DNA of 64,000 nucleotides. It comes from Ascochyta rabiei. Its lineage: Eukaryota; Ascomycota; Dothideomycetes; Pleosporales; Didymellaceae. The stretch covers positions 1,550,001 to 1,614,000 of the forward strand of contig NC_082406.1 in assembly GCF_004011695.2 (NCBI RefSeq), read 5' to 3'. The translations under genes and the position numbers were made by a program. The notes beneath the pieces were generated by a model. The model worked only from the letters and a program-made list of their open reading frames with translations. It was not told where the DNA came from and ran no database searches. This document shows, piece after piece, positions 43,208-54,500 of this stretch (the stretch's first letter is position 1; each line of letters begins with the position of its first letter).

Positions 43208-43887
43208 CAGCTCCTGTAACAAGACCGCGTCTCGTTAATTCATCGCTACGTTCTTTCTGAAAGCAAAGAGAATAATTAAAGATTCGGCAGTACACACACT
43301 TGCTATACCGTCACTCATTATTCATGGCTTCCTTACTGAGTCCTCTTATCTAAACCCCTTCCTGTCTTGTCTGCATCTTCGTCCAGCCTTTTCAACTCGG
43401 CTGTTTCCCTTCGTCCAGTACAAGTCGATGCATTCTTATTCGCCAACCCAGGCACTTCAAATGCGGAGACTTTTCAACGTAGTGCCGCATGCTTCTTCTT
43501 TGTTTGTTCTGCGCTGTCACTAAAGAGATAGTTGAGCCCAAACGTGTGGTCGTTGGGCAGATGGTAAAGTCCGAATGACCTTGTGAACCTGGCACGCAGC
43601 TCTTCTGGCCTCCGCCTGAGAAGAAAATTTACTTCAGACATCCGAGTAGCACTCAGGGCGCCTTACAGTGCCTTCTCTTTTTGCAACCTCGCCGACTCTT
43701 ACCTCGATTGGCAAGAACTCGCAGCTGACATCGAGCTAGAAGTGGTCTTCATCAGCTCGGATCGTACGTTAAAGACACAAACGGTCTTGAATCTAGTTTT
43801 CGAAGAGAACACCGCACTCGGTGATTACCAACTTACATCTCGTGTTTCTCTGTCGGCTTGCGTACGAACAACTCAATTTACTCTACG
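43208..43887. other. Intergenic region
   Basis: Lies between the small candidate gene and the 3' end of the leftward F-box-like gene. A 125-codon rightward frame (43583-43960, starting at GTG) overlaps that gene's end and has no domain. Nothing called. Confidence 0.5.
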
Positions 43888-44736
43888 TCATAATATCCTC
43901 GACTTTGTGAACCGGAATATCACATCTTTCGGTGAAGTCGCTGATACAGTCATTGAGTAGTTGCCATTCCCATCCCCCGTACATTGCTCTCCAATAGATC
44001 TAACCTCCCTCTCAAAAGCATGTTCTACCTGATCCCAGCAATTCATAAGATGCCAAAACCCATCTTCCCCAGCCATGGTGTCCACACCCGTAATCTCAAA
44101 CTCGAAAACATCCAGATCGAAACGAAACCCAAGCAAAGGACTCAAATCAAGCCTCCATTCTTCCGCCTCTTTCATGAGTCGGCTCCAGTACTGGCAGTAC
44201 ACACAGACGTTGGTGAACGCAGCTTTGATGCGCAAGGTGTTCAGGTGTGATCGATGCACTGTGAAGCGACCTCCGCTCATGTCGACCACGGTGTGATCGA
44301 GAATATGTTCGATGGCGTAGATGTCGGTATCACTGAAAGTAAAACAGGCCCTACGAGGACCATATGTGGATAGACCGCCTACCCATATCGTCATAGTACC
44401 TCTTGCTGCTGGGTTGATTCGTGCGGTGTGGGGGTGCGCACTCAAACGAGCATGGTGTGGACCGATGGTTGATTCGTAGAGCAGGTCGAATTCTTGCATG
44501 CCTTCTATGAAAAAGCTCTTGCAGGTCAAAAGCCACAGTGGAAGACCTATGGAAGGTCCTGCGTTGCTATGTCGCACGCTACCACGGAGGTATAGTTCAA
44601 TCGGCATAAAGTTGAACTGAGCTCTAATGAGCGGCGTGAAAGACCACAACTTGCGGAGGATATGAATGCGCAGCTCCCGAGGCAACAAGAAGAAGTAGCA
44701 TACGAGTGTAAAGAAGGCTGAATCTGTGTTTTTCAT
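43888..44736 (-). CDS. F-box-like (LPxELR) fungal protein, 282 aa
   Basis: Single exon from ATG 44736. The N-terminus has LLPRELRIHILRKLWSFTPLIRAQFNF, the LPxELR(x)xI(Y/L) opening of the fungal F-box-like/2EXR families. A conserved block, GLPLWLLTCKSFFIEGMQEFDLLYEST, follows about 40 residues later and then a mixed alpha/beta body. It has a close structural relative 0.9 kb away (45674-46633) that is broken by stop codons, suggesting local duplication. Such proteins form large, rapidly evolving fungal families. Role in ubiquitin ligases is only suggested by the opening motif. Confidence 0.7.
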   Translation of the reverse strand: MKNTDSAFFTLVCYFFLLPRELRIHILRKLWSFTPLIRAQFNFMPIELYLRGSVRHSNAGPSIGLPLWLLTCKSFFIEGMQEFDLLYESTIGPHHARLSAHPHTARINPAARGTMTIWVGGLSTYGPRRACFTFSDTDIYAIEHILDHTVVDMSGGRFTVHRSHLNTLRIKAAFTNVCVYCQYWSRLMKEAEEWRLDLSPLLGFRFDLDVFEFEITGVDTMAGEDGFWHLMNCWDQVEHAFEREVRSIGEQCTGDGNGNYSMTVSATSPKDVIFRFTKSRIL

Positions 44737-45673
44737 CCTGGAACTGAGCGCTAGTGTAGGAGATGTGCATCTGCAGTGGTTGTGGTGGTTTTTGTGTCGT
44801 AGCAAACCCCTGCGGGTCCACCAACCACTAGGTGGAAGGAGAAGGAAGGGGTGCAGGTAAGAAGGGCTGTTGTACTATGGTACAGATCAGCTTTGACTAT
44901 TAAAAAAATCCTGCAGCTCACCATCCTCGTTTCCGCGTGCTGGGGTAGCTCTCTACCGAGGGAAATCCGTGGTAAATGCGTGGGGTGGCCTTGGCATAAT
45001 ATTCAGATGGTTGATACGCTCACACGCAGAATGTTTCCTCTGTACAGACTCTTATGTCTTTCCGATAAGCTGATATTGAATTATTCTATGTGGGTGATAT
45101 TAAATCGCGGTTTGCTTGGTTTGCCGCAGTAAAAGGCAGTGCAGATGGAATCTGACCAAAATGGGCTCTTGGCTCCAACTGCGGAACATATCGTCGATAT
45201 TATGTCTACCTAGGTAGAATGAACCATCTTGAAAGTAGTGGTTAAACCAAAAAGTATTGTACACTCAGCGTGGGTCATAGAGGTTCGAGAAGCATGTCAG
45301 TAATTAAACGAGCAGAGGGATAAGCAGGAGAACAAGAAAATGAGCAGTGTGGGAGAATATTGAGATAGGGAGTCACTATGTGGGTCTCCCCCCCAGCCGG
45401 GGCCGGCCAAAAGAAGATAAGGTGAAAGACATTTCATAAACAGTAACCCATGGCTCCTAAGTGCGATACTCGTATCTAAATTGTAGCGTTGAAGCTTTTA
45501 GAGAATCGCCGCCACTAACTTTGCAGGTTAGATACAGACTGGTCCCGACCCTCTCCACTCTGCAAACCGTGGCGTCTTCTTGCGGATCGTCAATAACAGG
45601 AGAAGCTTCTACTGCACCAAGCTCCCACATTCCAAACCAACGACAAAACTCTCTTTGATGGATTTAGAAGGAA
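44737..45673. other. Intergenic region between two F-box-like relatives
   Basis: Relatively AT-rich in places (around 44880-45120 and 45230-45360). No gene, repeat or RNA recognised. Confidence 0.5.
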
Positions 45674-46633
45674 CTAGTTTGCTCTGGTTGCGCTGGTGGA
45701 TGTGAAAAGCCAACGTTTAGGCCTGTACTCGTCGCTCATCGTAACGTCCACGTTCCTAGCACCGTCTTCTTTCATGAAGGCCTTTGCGAAACGTTCGATT
45801 TCTTTGCCAAATGTGACTTGCAGCGTCTCCCAGCACCATTCAGGTCCCGACACGATGTGTTTATCTGTAGGGGTAATCTCAAGCTCAAATTTGGTGACAT
45901 GAGACGACAGGCCTTCGAAGATATCCGTGTTGAAGCCTCTCTCGACTTGTGCCTAGTAGGGGTCGAAGACGTAGAAAGCCCAGGGAAGGAAACACTTCAC
46001 ACAAAGCGTATGCACTTCGTTGAGAATCTCTTTGCAGTTAAGGATCGATCGAATGTGTTCTTGGTTGTCCTCGCAAAAGTATTAATTAACTGTTGCATCG
46101 CACACGTATTCAATTCTGTTCATCAAGATCGTAAGTCTACCCGTCGCGGCTGGGTTTAGCAGCAGGGTATCGCTTCGCTCCTCGTCCCCCTGGTCACAAA
46201 CTAAGCTGCCATCCTCTTTGCCCCAGGTGTCTGGTTGGCGGTAGGGTCCCACTGTCCAGGAAGCCTTGAGTCACAGCTGCTCTAGCCCCTCGTGCAGAAA
46301 CGTCTTACAAGTCTGCAGCCACATTGGAAGGCCTTCCAACTGGTCCGTGGGTAGCTCAAGTTGGCTTCCAGCGTCGTGTAAGCAAAACTGCATGTGAATA
46401 CCTTTAAATTTGGCGCTGATGATTGGATGGGAACGCCAGAGCTCGTTATAGATCATGTTACGAAGCTCACAGGACAGTCTGGTGAAGTGGCAGGTGCGGA
46501 ATATTCTGTTAATAGTACCGCTATTCTTAGAAGCGCTGTCAGGGGTGTTGTCGATAGAGACATTACCGATAGAGCCGTCGGTGGTAGGGAACCCCATTGC
46601 GGCTACGGGAGAAATATCGAGTTCAGGCTCCAT
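45674..46633 (-). pseudogene. F-box-like relative with three in-frame stops
   Basis: From ATG 46633 one frame of 320 codons runs to a TAG at 45676-45674 without a single frameshift, but holds TGA (46273-46271), TAA (46084-46082) and TAG (45955-45953). Segments line up with the intact neighbour: RLSCELRNMIYNELWRSHPIISAKF against LPRELRIHILRKLWSFTPLIRAQF, and GLPMWLQTCKTFLHEGLEQL against GLPLWLLTCKSFFIEGMQEF. After the TAA it still reads CEDNQEHIRSILNCKEILNEVHTLCVKC, a coherent protein-like stretch. TAA and TAG are one C-to-T change from CAA and CAG, TGA from CGA. This is recent decay by substitution. Confidence 0.75.
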
Positions 46634-46877
46634 GTTGACTGTGAGAGCTTTTTGTAGAGGCCAAATACTAATGACGTGGAAGACGGGAAACAGAAGAAGC
46701 AAGTTTACGATGCAGAAGTACAACTCTCACTAGCGTGCAATTGGCGCTAGAGCGCGCAACCATGGAAGGCAGTGACGATTCTCTCACCCACGACTTTATA
46801 TTATTGGTTGATATAGCGTTGGATACGAGTAAAATATCGTTCTTGAGCTCTCACTAACAGTTCGTGATGTTCGCTTA

Positions 46878-47928
46878 TCAAGTGCCTGCCCCACCCGTCT
46901 TGGAGTCTCTCTCCTTCACCACTTCATTCTCAAACTCCAAACCCGCCCTCTGCCTCACCACACCAAACACACTACTGCTATCCAGGACTCTGTCACTCTT
47001 CTTGTTCCACTCCTTCGCCTCCTTCGCAGCTTCCACATAGCTTTCCGCAACATCCAACTTCATGCCATTGCTCCTCGCAAGATCAACACCATGCTGTACG
47101 TCCTTGATCCCCAGCTCTAGGCCACTCTGTGGCGCCTGACCCTCAGCCGGTACGTAGACGCCAGAAGTGAGTCGTTTCGACACACCGTGCGCATAACTGC
47201 CAAGGTTCTGCTCGATAAGTGACTCCAGGACCGAGGACGGAAGTCCAGACTTCTCAGCGAGCGTATGCGCTTCCGAGATCAAGTACATCATGCCTGCAGT
47301 CAGCATGTTGCTCGTTGTCTTCAAAAGCAGAGCTTGCGCTGGGTCTTCGCCAACACGGATAACCTCACGCGCTATAGCGCCCTTTAGGAAGGGGAAGATG
47401 GTCGACACAGCTGTTTCCTCGCCAGCGACAGCCACAAGGAGCTGGCCTATTTGCGCAGTGGGCGTAGATCCAAAGACTGGAGCGGCAACGTAAGACGCAC
47501 CGTGAGCTTTGAGCCGAGTGGTGATGGAAGTTGTAGTCGAGGGGTGAACAGTTGTCGTATCCACAACAATCTTGCCTTTGAGGCTGCTGCCTAGCTTCTC
47601 TATCTCATTGATGACTTTGTCGAGAGTTCCATCGTCGCTAACCTATCAAGCATTGGTATCGGGGTTACTTCTGATTAAGCAATATGCATACACAGATAAA
47701 GATCACCCCGCAAGAAGAAGCCAGGTCGCCCACAGACGGACTTGGTTCACCAGTTATCTTTTTCAGTGGATCGCCTTTTGACAATGTACGATTCCAGTAT
47801 TTCAAGCTAGGTTGGCTGTTTGCTTGTAAATTTTTCTGGATGTTGAGGGCCATAGCAAGGCCCATGGATCCGAGGCCTATCCATCCTAGTTGGAGATTCC
47901 CTACTTGAATTGTTGACGGGCTGAGCAT
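46878..47928 (-). CDS. Beta-hydroxyacid dehydrogenase (6-phosphogluconate/3-hydroxyisobutyrate dehydrogenase-like)
   Basis: Exon 1 is 47928..47692 and exon 2 is 47642..46878, giving 333 aa; the 49-nt intron is GTATGC...GATAG. NAD(P)-binding Rossmann motif GWIGLGSMGLAMALNIQ (about 15-31), then WNRT. The substrate-binding signature appears as DTTTVHPSTT...PVFGSTPTAQIGQLLVAVAG, where the usual DxSTxxP...APVSGG is slightly changed. The catalytic Lys region is LLLKTTSNMLTAGMMYLISEAHTLAEKSGL. The family oxidises beta-hydroxyacids or reduces semialdehydes. The substrate cannot be told. Confidence 0.88.
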
Positions 47929-48344
47929 AATGATTGTTGTGTGCGCTTGCAATCACGATACTTTGATCAGAGTGTGTTGTGTTGAACGGAGCAAGTGACA
48001 GACTGACGGAGATGTAGTCAGCGGTGACTCACGCCTATTGGGCGTCCCGTCGCGCTAGAAAGGATCAGGCAGGTACTGACAGAGACGTGTCGGAGTCGGA
48101 ATGCGAGATGGGCACTTTTGAAGCCGATGGAAAGGCTAGTACAAACACGCTTGTTGGTTTGTTACGAGGTTGTTACGAAGGTCTCTAACGGTGTGATGTC
48201 TATACAAAACGCCTCCCAATGCACGTATCTTCGTTGTACGCCCAGAAACCAGAACATGCAACGCTAAAGAGCAGAAGATAAACCATAAAGACCCAATAGT
48301 AGCCCGCTACAGGTGGCTCCAAAAATATTCGCACTGACGCGATC
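47929..48344. other. Intergenic region
   Basis: Promoter of the dehydrogenase gene and 3' flank of PPN1. Nothing recognised. Confidence 0.55.
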
Positions 48345-50736
48345 TCACAGTTCCATAATGTCTTCTTGCACCTCTTCAAGTGCTGGTGCTGCTTGCCCAA
48401 ACACTTCCTTAATTTCACGCGGATCCATAGTACTCACAAACGCGCGCCTGACGAAGGTGAACCACTCCTTTGAAGCCTTGCGATGCTTCTTTCCTTTCTT
48501 GTGTTTTTTGTGTTTCTTACCCTCTGCTTCGAGCTCGTCTTGTTGCTCTCCTAAGTCTTGCTCAAGCTCATCCGCCTCTTCATAATCGATGATCTCTGCT
48601 GCCTTCGCGCCGCTACCACCGATCTTTCTCGCATACTCAACCCACCGCCTCACAGTGAGGTCGGGGAACCTCTTCTCCTTGGTGTCGTACTCGACTTCAT
48701 ACGTGAACTCTGTCGGATGGGGCTCTGGGCGTGGCTTCTTCCCCTGGTGCTTACCGTGTTTGCCTTCTTTCCAGCCCTTGGACTCGATCTTTCCGTTGCT
48801 GACTTGAAGGCCGAATATCTGACGTGGAGCGAGATCATTCGTGGAGCTGAATTCGCTGTCAACATCAAGTTGGTGATGCAGAGGATCGACGAAATCGTTG
48901 TTTATGCGCGTCAGATTCGCAAAGTACTGAGTGTAGCGAACCCAAGTGAATACTTGCGGCGAGTATGCGGGACCGGGTGGTGCAGACTTGGAAGGTCCCT
49001 CAGGCACTTTGAAGCGATACTTCTTCGAACGCTTTGCGACCTTCTCCTTCTCCTTCTGCTTCTCTTTCCGTTTAACTTGAGTCTCGATTTCCCTCTTATA
49101 TCCCTCGTCATCTGAAAATTCATGCTTGATAGATGGTTGTTGATCGTCGGGAACATCAGGAGAGCTGCTGCCATGGATGTGCAGATGCTCGAGACCTGTG
49201 ATGTTGTACTCAACGATGCGGAGCGTGGGAAAGTAGTTCGGTACTACACTGGGGGAGACGAGGGATGCACTGTAACGTTGGGCATACTTCCCTCCAATCT
49301 TTTCGAGGTACTTGTTCTTCGTGCTCTTCCCGGTCTTCCTGCGTGCTTGCGAGCCGGAAATCTTGAACATCAGCCATTCCCATGTGGAGCTTTCGTTCGT
49401 CTCCTCCTCATCATCCCAAAACTCCGACTTGACTCGGGACTTGCGATCTGAACCTGCGAGAGGCGACGGAAGCCGAGCCCAGAATTTCCTTAGACTAAGC
49501 AGGTAGTCTGACGCAGATGCCACTGTGATCTCACCATCCTCAAGCAGTCTGATCTCGCCAGCAGTGGTCTTGGCCCGAGCCCGAGCTGCCATATCGCCCT
49601 TCTTTGTGTGGTCTTCGATCTGTTCGAAGTCCTGGAGCATGAAGTGATCGATGTTCATGTGTCCGTACAGCGAACCAACGATCACATCCCGATACTGCTG
49701 AACCCAGAGTGTGTACTTCTGCCAGCACGTTTCGTCCCAGCTCTCCTTGCCGTCGACTCGAGCAGGTGGCACGTGTCCCATGAGTATTGCTTTCATGCCG
49801 CGATCGCGCATGATCTTGAGCTGGATGCGCAACCAGTCCATATGCTCGTAGCCCGGTTCGTGCTTGTTTGCGCAGCCGTCGACACCGGAGTTGGAAGTGA
49901 AAAAGTAACTAACGTCTAGTTAGGGTCTCTGCCTGAGTCTCCAGGGTTTGTTTTCCTCACATTGTGTTTAAGCTGATGACAGCCAGCTTTCCTGGAATGA
50001 CCTCGACTGAGAACCAACCACCTTGCTGGAACTGATGTCTTTGCGCCTCAGGAATAAAGCTGCGCCAGATATCTAGGTATTTCATAGTCCACTTATTGGG
50101 TCCAGAAAGGAAGATGTTGTGTGGCATAATGTCGTTGTTGCCAAACGTTGGCACGATTGGGATCACATAGTCGTTGATCCCTCTGCGGTCCTTATCGGGC
50201 ACGCCAAACACCTCCCCGAATTTGTCGACGAGGAATTCGTTTTGGCTTATAATCTGCTTCTGCGTACGTACGTGCTTCTCATCATTGTCGTGTCGCGCGG
50301 AGTCGCCCGTCCAGATGACAAAGTCGATCTCGTCCTTGACATTGTCGTTGATCCATCTAAATGTCTCATTGATCAGAGAAAAGGGCGAATCGCAGCCTGA
50401 TGTCTCTGCGCCGTAGACACCCGCCGGCCCTCTATGGCGGTGGCATGCTGCTTCAGCTATGGTGCTGGAATAGGTCTTGTAGAAGGGGTCGGGATGGAAA
50501 TCTACAACATGCCGTCAGTCCTCGTCTCGTATTCAGCGCCCCAATAAAGAGCCCACAAACCCACCTGTGATGTGCAAAAACCGGCCTGTGAGCTTTCGCC
50601 CGCTCTGCATAGCCCTGGCATCGCTCGACCCAGTCTCGCCCAGCGCGTCTGCAGAAGCAGCGCTAGGCGGGGCGACCATGGAGGCACCCCCCAAAACGAG
50701 CAGGCTGCACACAAACGCGTCGCGAGGCCGTAACAT
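48345..50736 (-). CDS. PPN1: Endopolyphosphatase Ppn1 (vacuolar, calcineurin-like fold)
   Basis: Exons 50736..50565, 50501..49961 and 49908..48345 give 758 aa. The start MLRPRDAFVCSLLVLGGASMVAPPS gives a membrane anchor/signal segment. Metal-binding motifs: FLHITDFHPDPFY (DxH), VIWTGDSARHDND (GDxxRHD), FGNNDIMPHN (GNND) and AILMGHVPPA (GHxP). The luminal SLNTIYFFTSNSGVDGCANKHEPGYEHMDWL bridges exons 2 and 3. The C-terminal half has a KEKQKEKEK run and a Lys/His-rich segment (KKHKKHKKGKKHRK). Ppn1 cuts inorganic polyphosphate chains in the vacuole after proteolytic activation. In yeast it is a PHO-regulon gene, and two identical CACGTG sites lie upstream here. Confidence 0.92.
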
Positions 50737-51512
50737 GATGGAGAATGCGGGTTTAGTTATTGTGGACACACGAGCATCTGGGGACGCGCAAGATTGTATA
50801 TTGGTTGGAAACCACGTCTTAGCACCCTGATGAGCTGGTGAGTTGAGGCTCGTGCCGCATTCTATCCCTGCCATTGGACGTCATTTTCACGGCTTCTTTT
50901 TGCACTAAGTGCGCCTGACCGCTACCACAAGCCAACGTGCCACCCCACAGTAAGGCCGTCCATCTGCCATGATGTGAACATGTGCAATGTTGGTCTAGAC
51001 GTGCTGTGCTGATCACGAGAGCACAACAGTCATTGCTTCAATCAAGATTACATAAATCACGCAGAACAAGGACCAGTGTCATGCACGTGTCTCTTCAACT
51101 ATTTCCAGGCAGCCATACCACCACCTTCGATGTAAATGCAGCATCTCGTGCAAAGAGCGCTGGCGCTGTTCTGACAGTCGCGCCAGCTTGGAGTAATAGA
51201 ATCATGCACGTGTCCCTGCCGGATATCGTAAATGCTCATGCAACACCCCGCAATGTTTTGTTCCTTGTGATGCGCCGCCTTCTGAATCCATGTAAAACAC
51301 CGTATTGAGCGCGCCAGTAGCGGCCGATGCAAATAAAACAGTCAGATGCTGCTCGAAGAAAATGCCTCGAGCAGTCCAATAACCGAACACCTACGCTATG
51401 CCCAAGAATCAGGGTTGTGCACCGCCACAATATCAAAAACGCCGTACAAGTAGAGTAATCTTCAAGTTCAACGCCGAAGCGGGCCACCTCTTCAAAGAAA
51501 GAAAGAAAAACA
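50737..51512. other. PPN1 promoter region / CHD1 3' flank
   Basis: No gene seen. Contains two copies of TCATGCACGTGTC (51079-51091 and 51202-51214), described separately. Confidence 0.6.
51079..51214. promoter_or_regulatory. Paired identical CACGTG (E-box/Pho4-NUC-1-type) sites upstream of PPN1
   Basis: The 13-mer TCATGCACGTGTC occurs twice in the same orientation, its CACGTG cores at 51084-51089 and 51207-51212, about 350 and 470 bp upstream of the PPN1 ATG. CACGTG preceded by G is the core bound by the phosphate-starvation bHLH factors Pho4 (yeast) and NUC-1 (Neurospora). Regulation is inferred. Confidence 0.5.
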
Positions 51513-54500
51513 CTACGATTTTGTCTTCTGCCCGTTGCTCTGTTGTGGGGTTGTGGACTGTTTGCCGTTCATTTCAGAGCTTCGCATTTTGCTGTACATT
51601 CCCTTGACCTGGGGAACCGTGACGCCGGTGCGTGGCCAGTGGTTGTTAACCATGTAGTTCCTAGGATATCAAATTAGCCACTTGCCTATAGTTTATGATA
51701 TTCCACTTACCACAGACGCTCCTCCAGCTCGGCGTTCTCACGGGTCTCTGCACGGATGAAGTTGCCAATAGCAATCAACTCGGTCTTGAGCACTTTGACC
51801 ATAGTCTCTTTCTGTGGATAGTTCTTTGCCGTCGCCTTCTTCAGACGGCTGAGATTGTCGCGCACTGGTCGCATCTTACGCTCTACGAAATCTTCAGGCT
51901 TCTTCTCCTTGCTCATCTTAGGAGTCAAGTCGACACTACGGTTGGGGTTTTGACCCTGACTTGGCGCACGAGGTCGTTCTTCCGAGGGACGCGGTCGATC
52001 TTCTCTAGACCGTTGTCGCTCTAAATCACCACTGACCTTTCGCCGGAATTCTGGTGTATCGGTGCGTTCAGGGTGCTCCGAACGTCTGTCAACACTGCCT
52101 CGATCGTCGCGATTGCGGGGCGTTTCGGAAGGGCGGTACTGGTCACTATGTCTAGGCTTGTCGTGTTGTCGGTGGTCAGGTCGACCCTCAGACCGTCGAT
52201 TCTCGCTGTTGCTGTGTGTGCGTTGAAGTGGACGACTGAGATCGCGCGATACCACCTTTCTGGCGTGACCAGCAGGCGCAGGACTCGCTGAAACGCTGGA
52301 TGCCTTGTCGGTCCGGCGAGCAGCGCTCAAGTGATGCTTCTTGTTGTTGCGATGATGGTTTTCCATGAGGCGCTTGGCGTTGGGATCGGCACCCGTCTTG
52401 TCTTTGAGGACAGTAAGGAGATAGTTGGCACGGCGAACCAAGTGCACAGCACCAGGGGACTTCGCATTCTTCTCGTCGCCTTTGGTCCGCTCCTCCTTCT
52501 TGTCGACACGGTGTTCCTCCAAGAAGAACTTGTCCGTCAATCCTAGTTCGGGGTCGTCCCGAATCTGCACCCAAGCACCATAACCGTGACGGGAAATACC
52601 TACGCTAAGCATCCCATCCTCGCGAGCACCCCAAGGGCATGAGTAGTTTGCTGGCTTGATAGCATCCGCGATGCGGAAATTATGCCAATCTTGCACGCCC
52701 TCAACTGCCTCTTTAAGGATACGCATCTCAATGGGTCGATCGATGATCGTCTCAGCATTCAGCTTCTTCACGCCATTGAAGTCGAATAGTACAGCCTTCT
52801 TGTCCTTCTTCGTGATAGCACGGTTCTCGTCGGCCTCCAGCTTCTTAAGCCTTGCTTGCTCTTGTTTAACAAGATCTTGGCTGGTGGTGATGACTTGGTT
52901 GAGGGTATTGCTGACGACGTTCATGTCACGACCGCTCAGTTTCGCGGCCTTGAGCATCTCTTCAGCCCGCTCGTCGAGGGAACCGTATCGCTCATAGGCA
53001 CGAATCAGGTTCCGTGTCTCTTTTGTGTTTAGAGGGCGCTTTGGGTCACGTTTGACGTTGTCATCCTCTGACGGCTCATCGTCGTCCACGTCAACATCTC
53101 GGGAAGCCTCCATAGCGCGCTTCTTCGCCGCGCGTTGCTCGCGTGCACTCGCGGAGGCTGCCTTACGTTTGCGGGGAGCACTCTCATCAAGGAGTTTTTG
53201 GGTTTGCTCCTCGTCCTTGCGCTGCTGGATCTCGGCTTTCACAACCTCCAGCTCTTCCTTGGGAATAATATCGTCCCACTCGAGGTCAATCTTGACATCG
53301 GTATACTCAAAGTTCTTAAGAAACTCTGCACCGCCGTCAGAGGTCAAACCTGCAGCCTGCTCAGTCTTATGTTCTTCGGCGTTTTCGAGGACCGAGTCAA
53401 TGTCAAGCTCTTCAAGCTTCTTCTGGTTCCCTGACTGCTCAAACATCTTCTGGCCACGGCGCTTCAGGATATTATTGATGTCGTCTGCAGAGTTTGGTTC
53501 GGTAGCAGCACGACTCATTTTGTCGTTCAACTCTTTTTGCTGGCGATCTGTGACACCACGCTGAATGGTGATGAACTCCAGCATACGCTTGTTCCGAGCT
53601 CGCTCCAGAATCTCCTCTTCGATCGTATCCTTCGAGACGAGACGATAGACACTCACAGGCTTCTGTTGACCAATACGATGAGCTCGAGCCATAGCTTGCA
53701 GATCAGCCTGGGGATTCCAATCCGAATCAAAGAGAACGACCGTGTCAGCCGTCATCAAGTTGATGCCCAGCCCACCGGCACGAGTTGACAAGAGAAAGCA
53801 GTAATCGTCACTTCCAGGAGCGTTGAAGTGGTCTATTGCAATTTTCCTCTCGCTCGCAGGGACAGTTCCATCCAGGCGCTGATATGTGTAGTTTCGGAGT
53901 TTGAGGTAATCTGTCAAGATGTCCAGCATGTGAACCATCTGGCTGAAGATCAGCACACGATGACCATCCTTCTTGAGCTTGGTCAGAAGTCGATCTAACA
54001 ACATCATCTTTCCACTCGTAGTGATGAGGGCCTTCAAGGTCTCGTCCTTGGTAGCATCGCCTTTTATGAATTTTGCCTCGGCGTTTGGGAAGAGTAAGGC
54101 GTGGTTACTGGCTTTCTTCAGCTCCATGACAATGTTTAACAAGGACTGCTTCTGGCCAGAACCGCCCTCGTTGAGAGCCTCGTAGTTCCGAGTGAGGATG
54201 TTCTTGTAATACTCCAGCTGGATGTCCGACAGTTCAACGCGAAGAATTTTTTCAGACTTAGGTGGCAAGTCATTCTCGACTTTCTCTTTCGTACGGCGAA
54301 TCATGTACGGCTGAATTGCATCGCTAAGCTCGGCGAGCTTGTGGCTTGCGTCCTCTGACGCAAGGTCGACTTCTTCATCGACAGTGATCTTGCCTGGCAT
54401 GAGGAAGTCCATCAACGCAGATAATTCACCCAGGGTGTTCTGGATTGGGGTGCCCGTAATGAGAAGTCGACTTGGAGCGCTGAATCCTCGCAGCTTCTCA

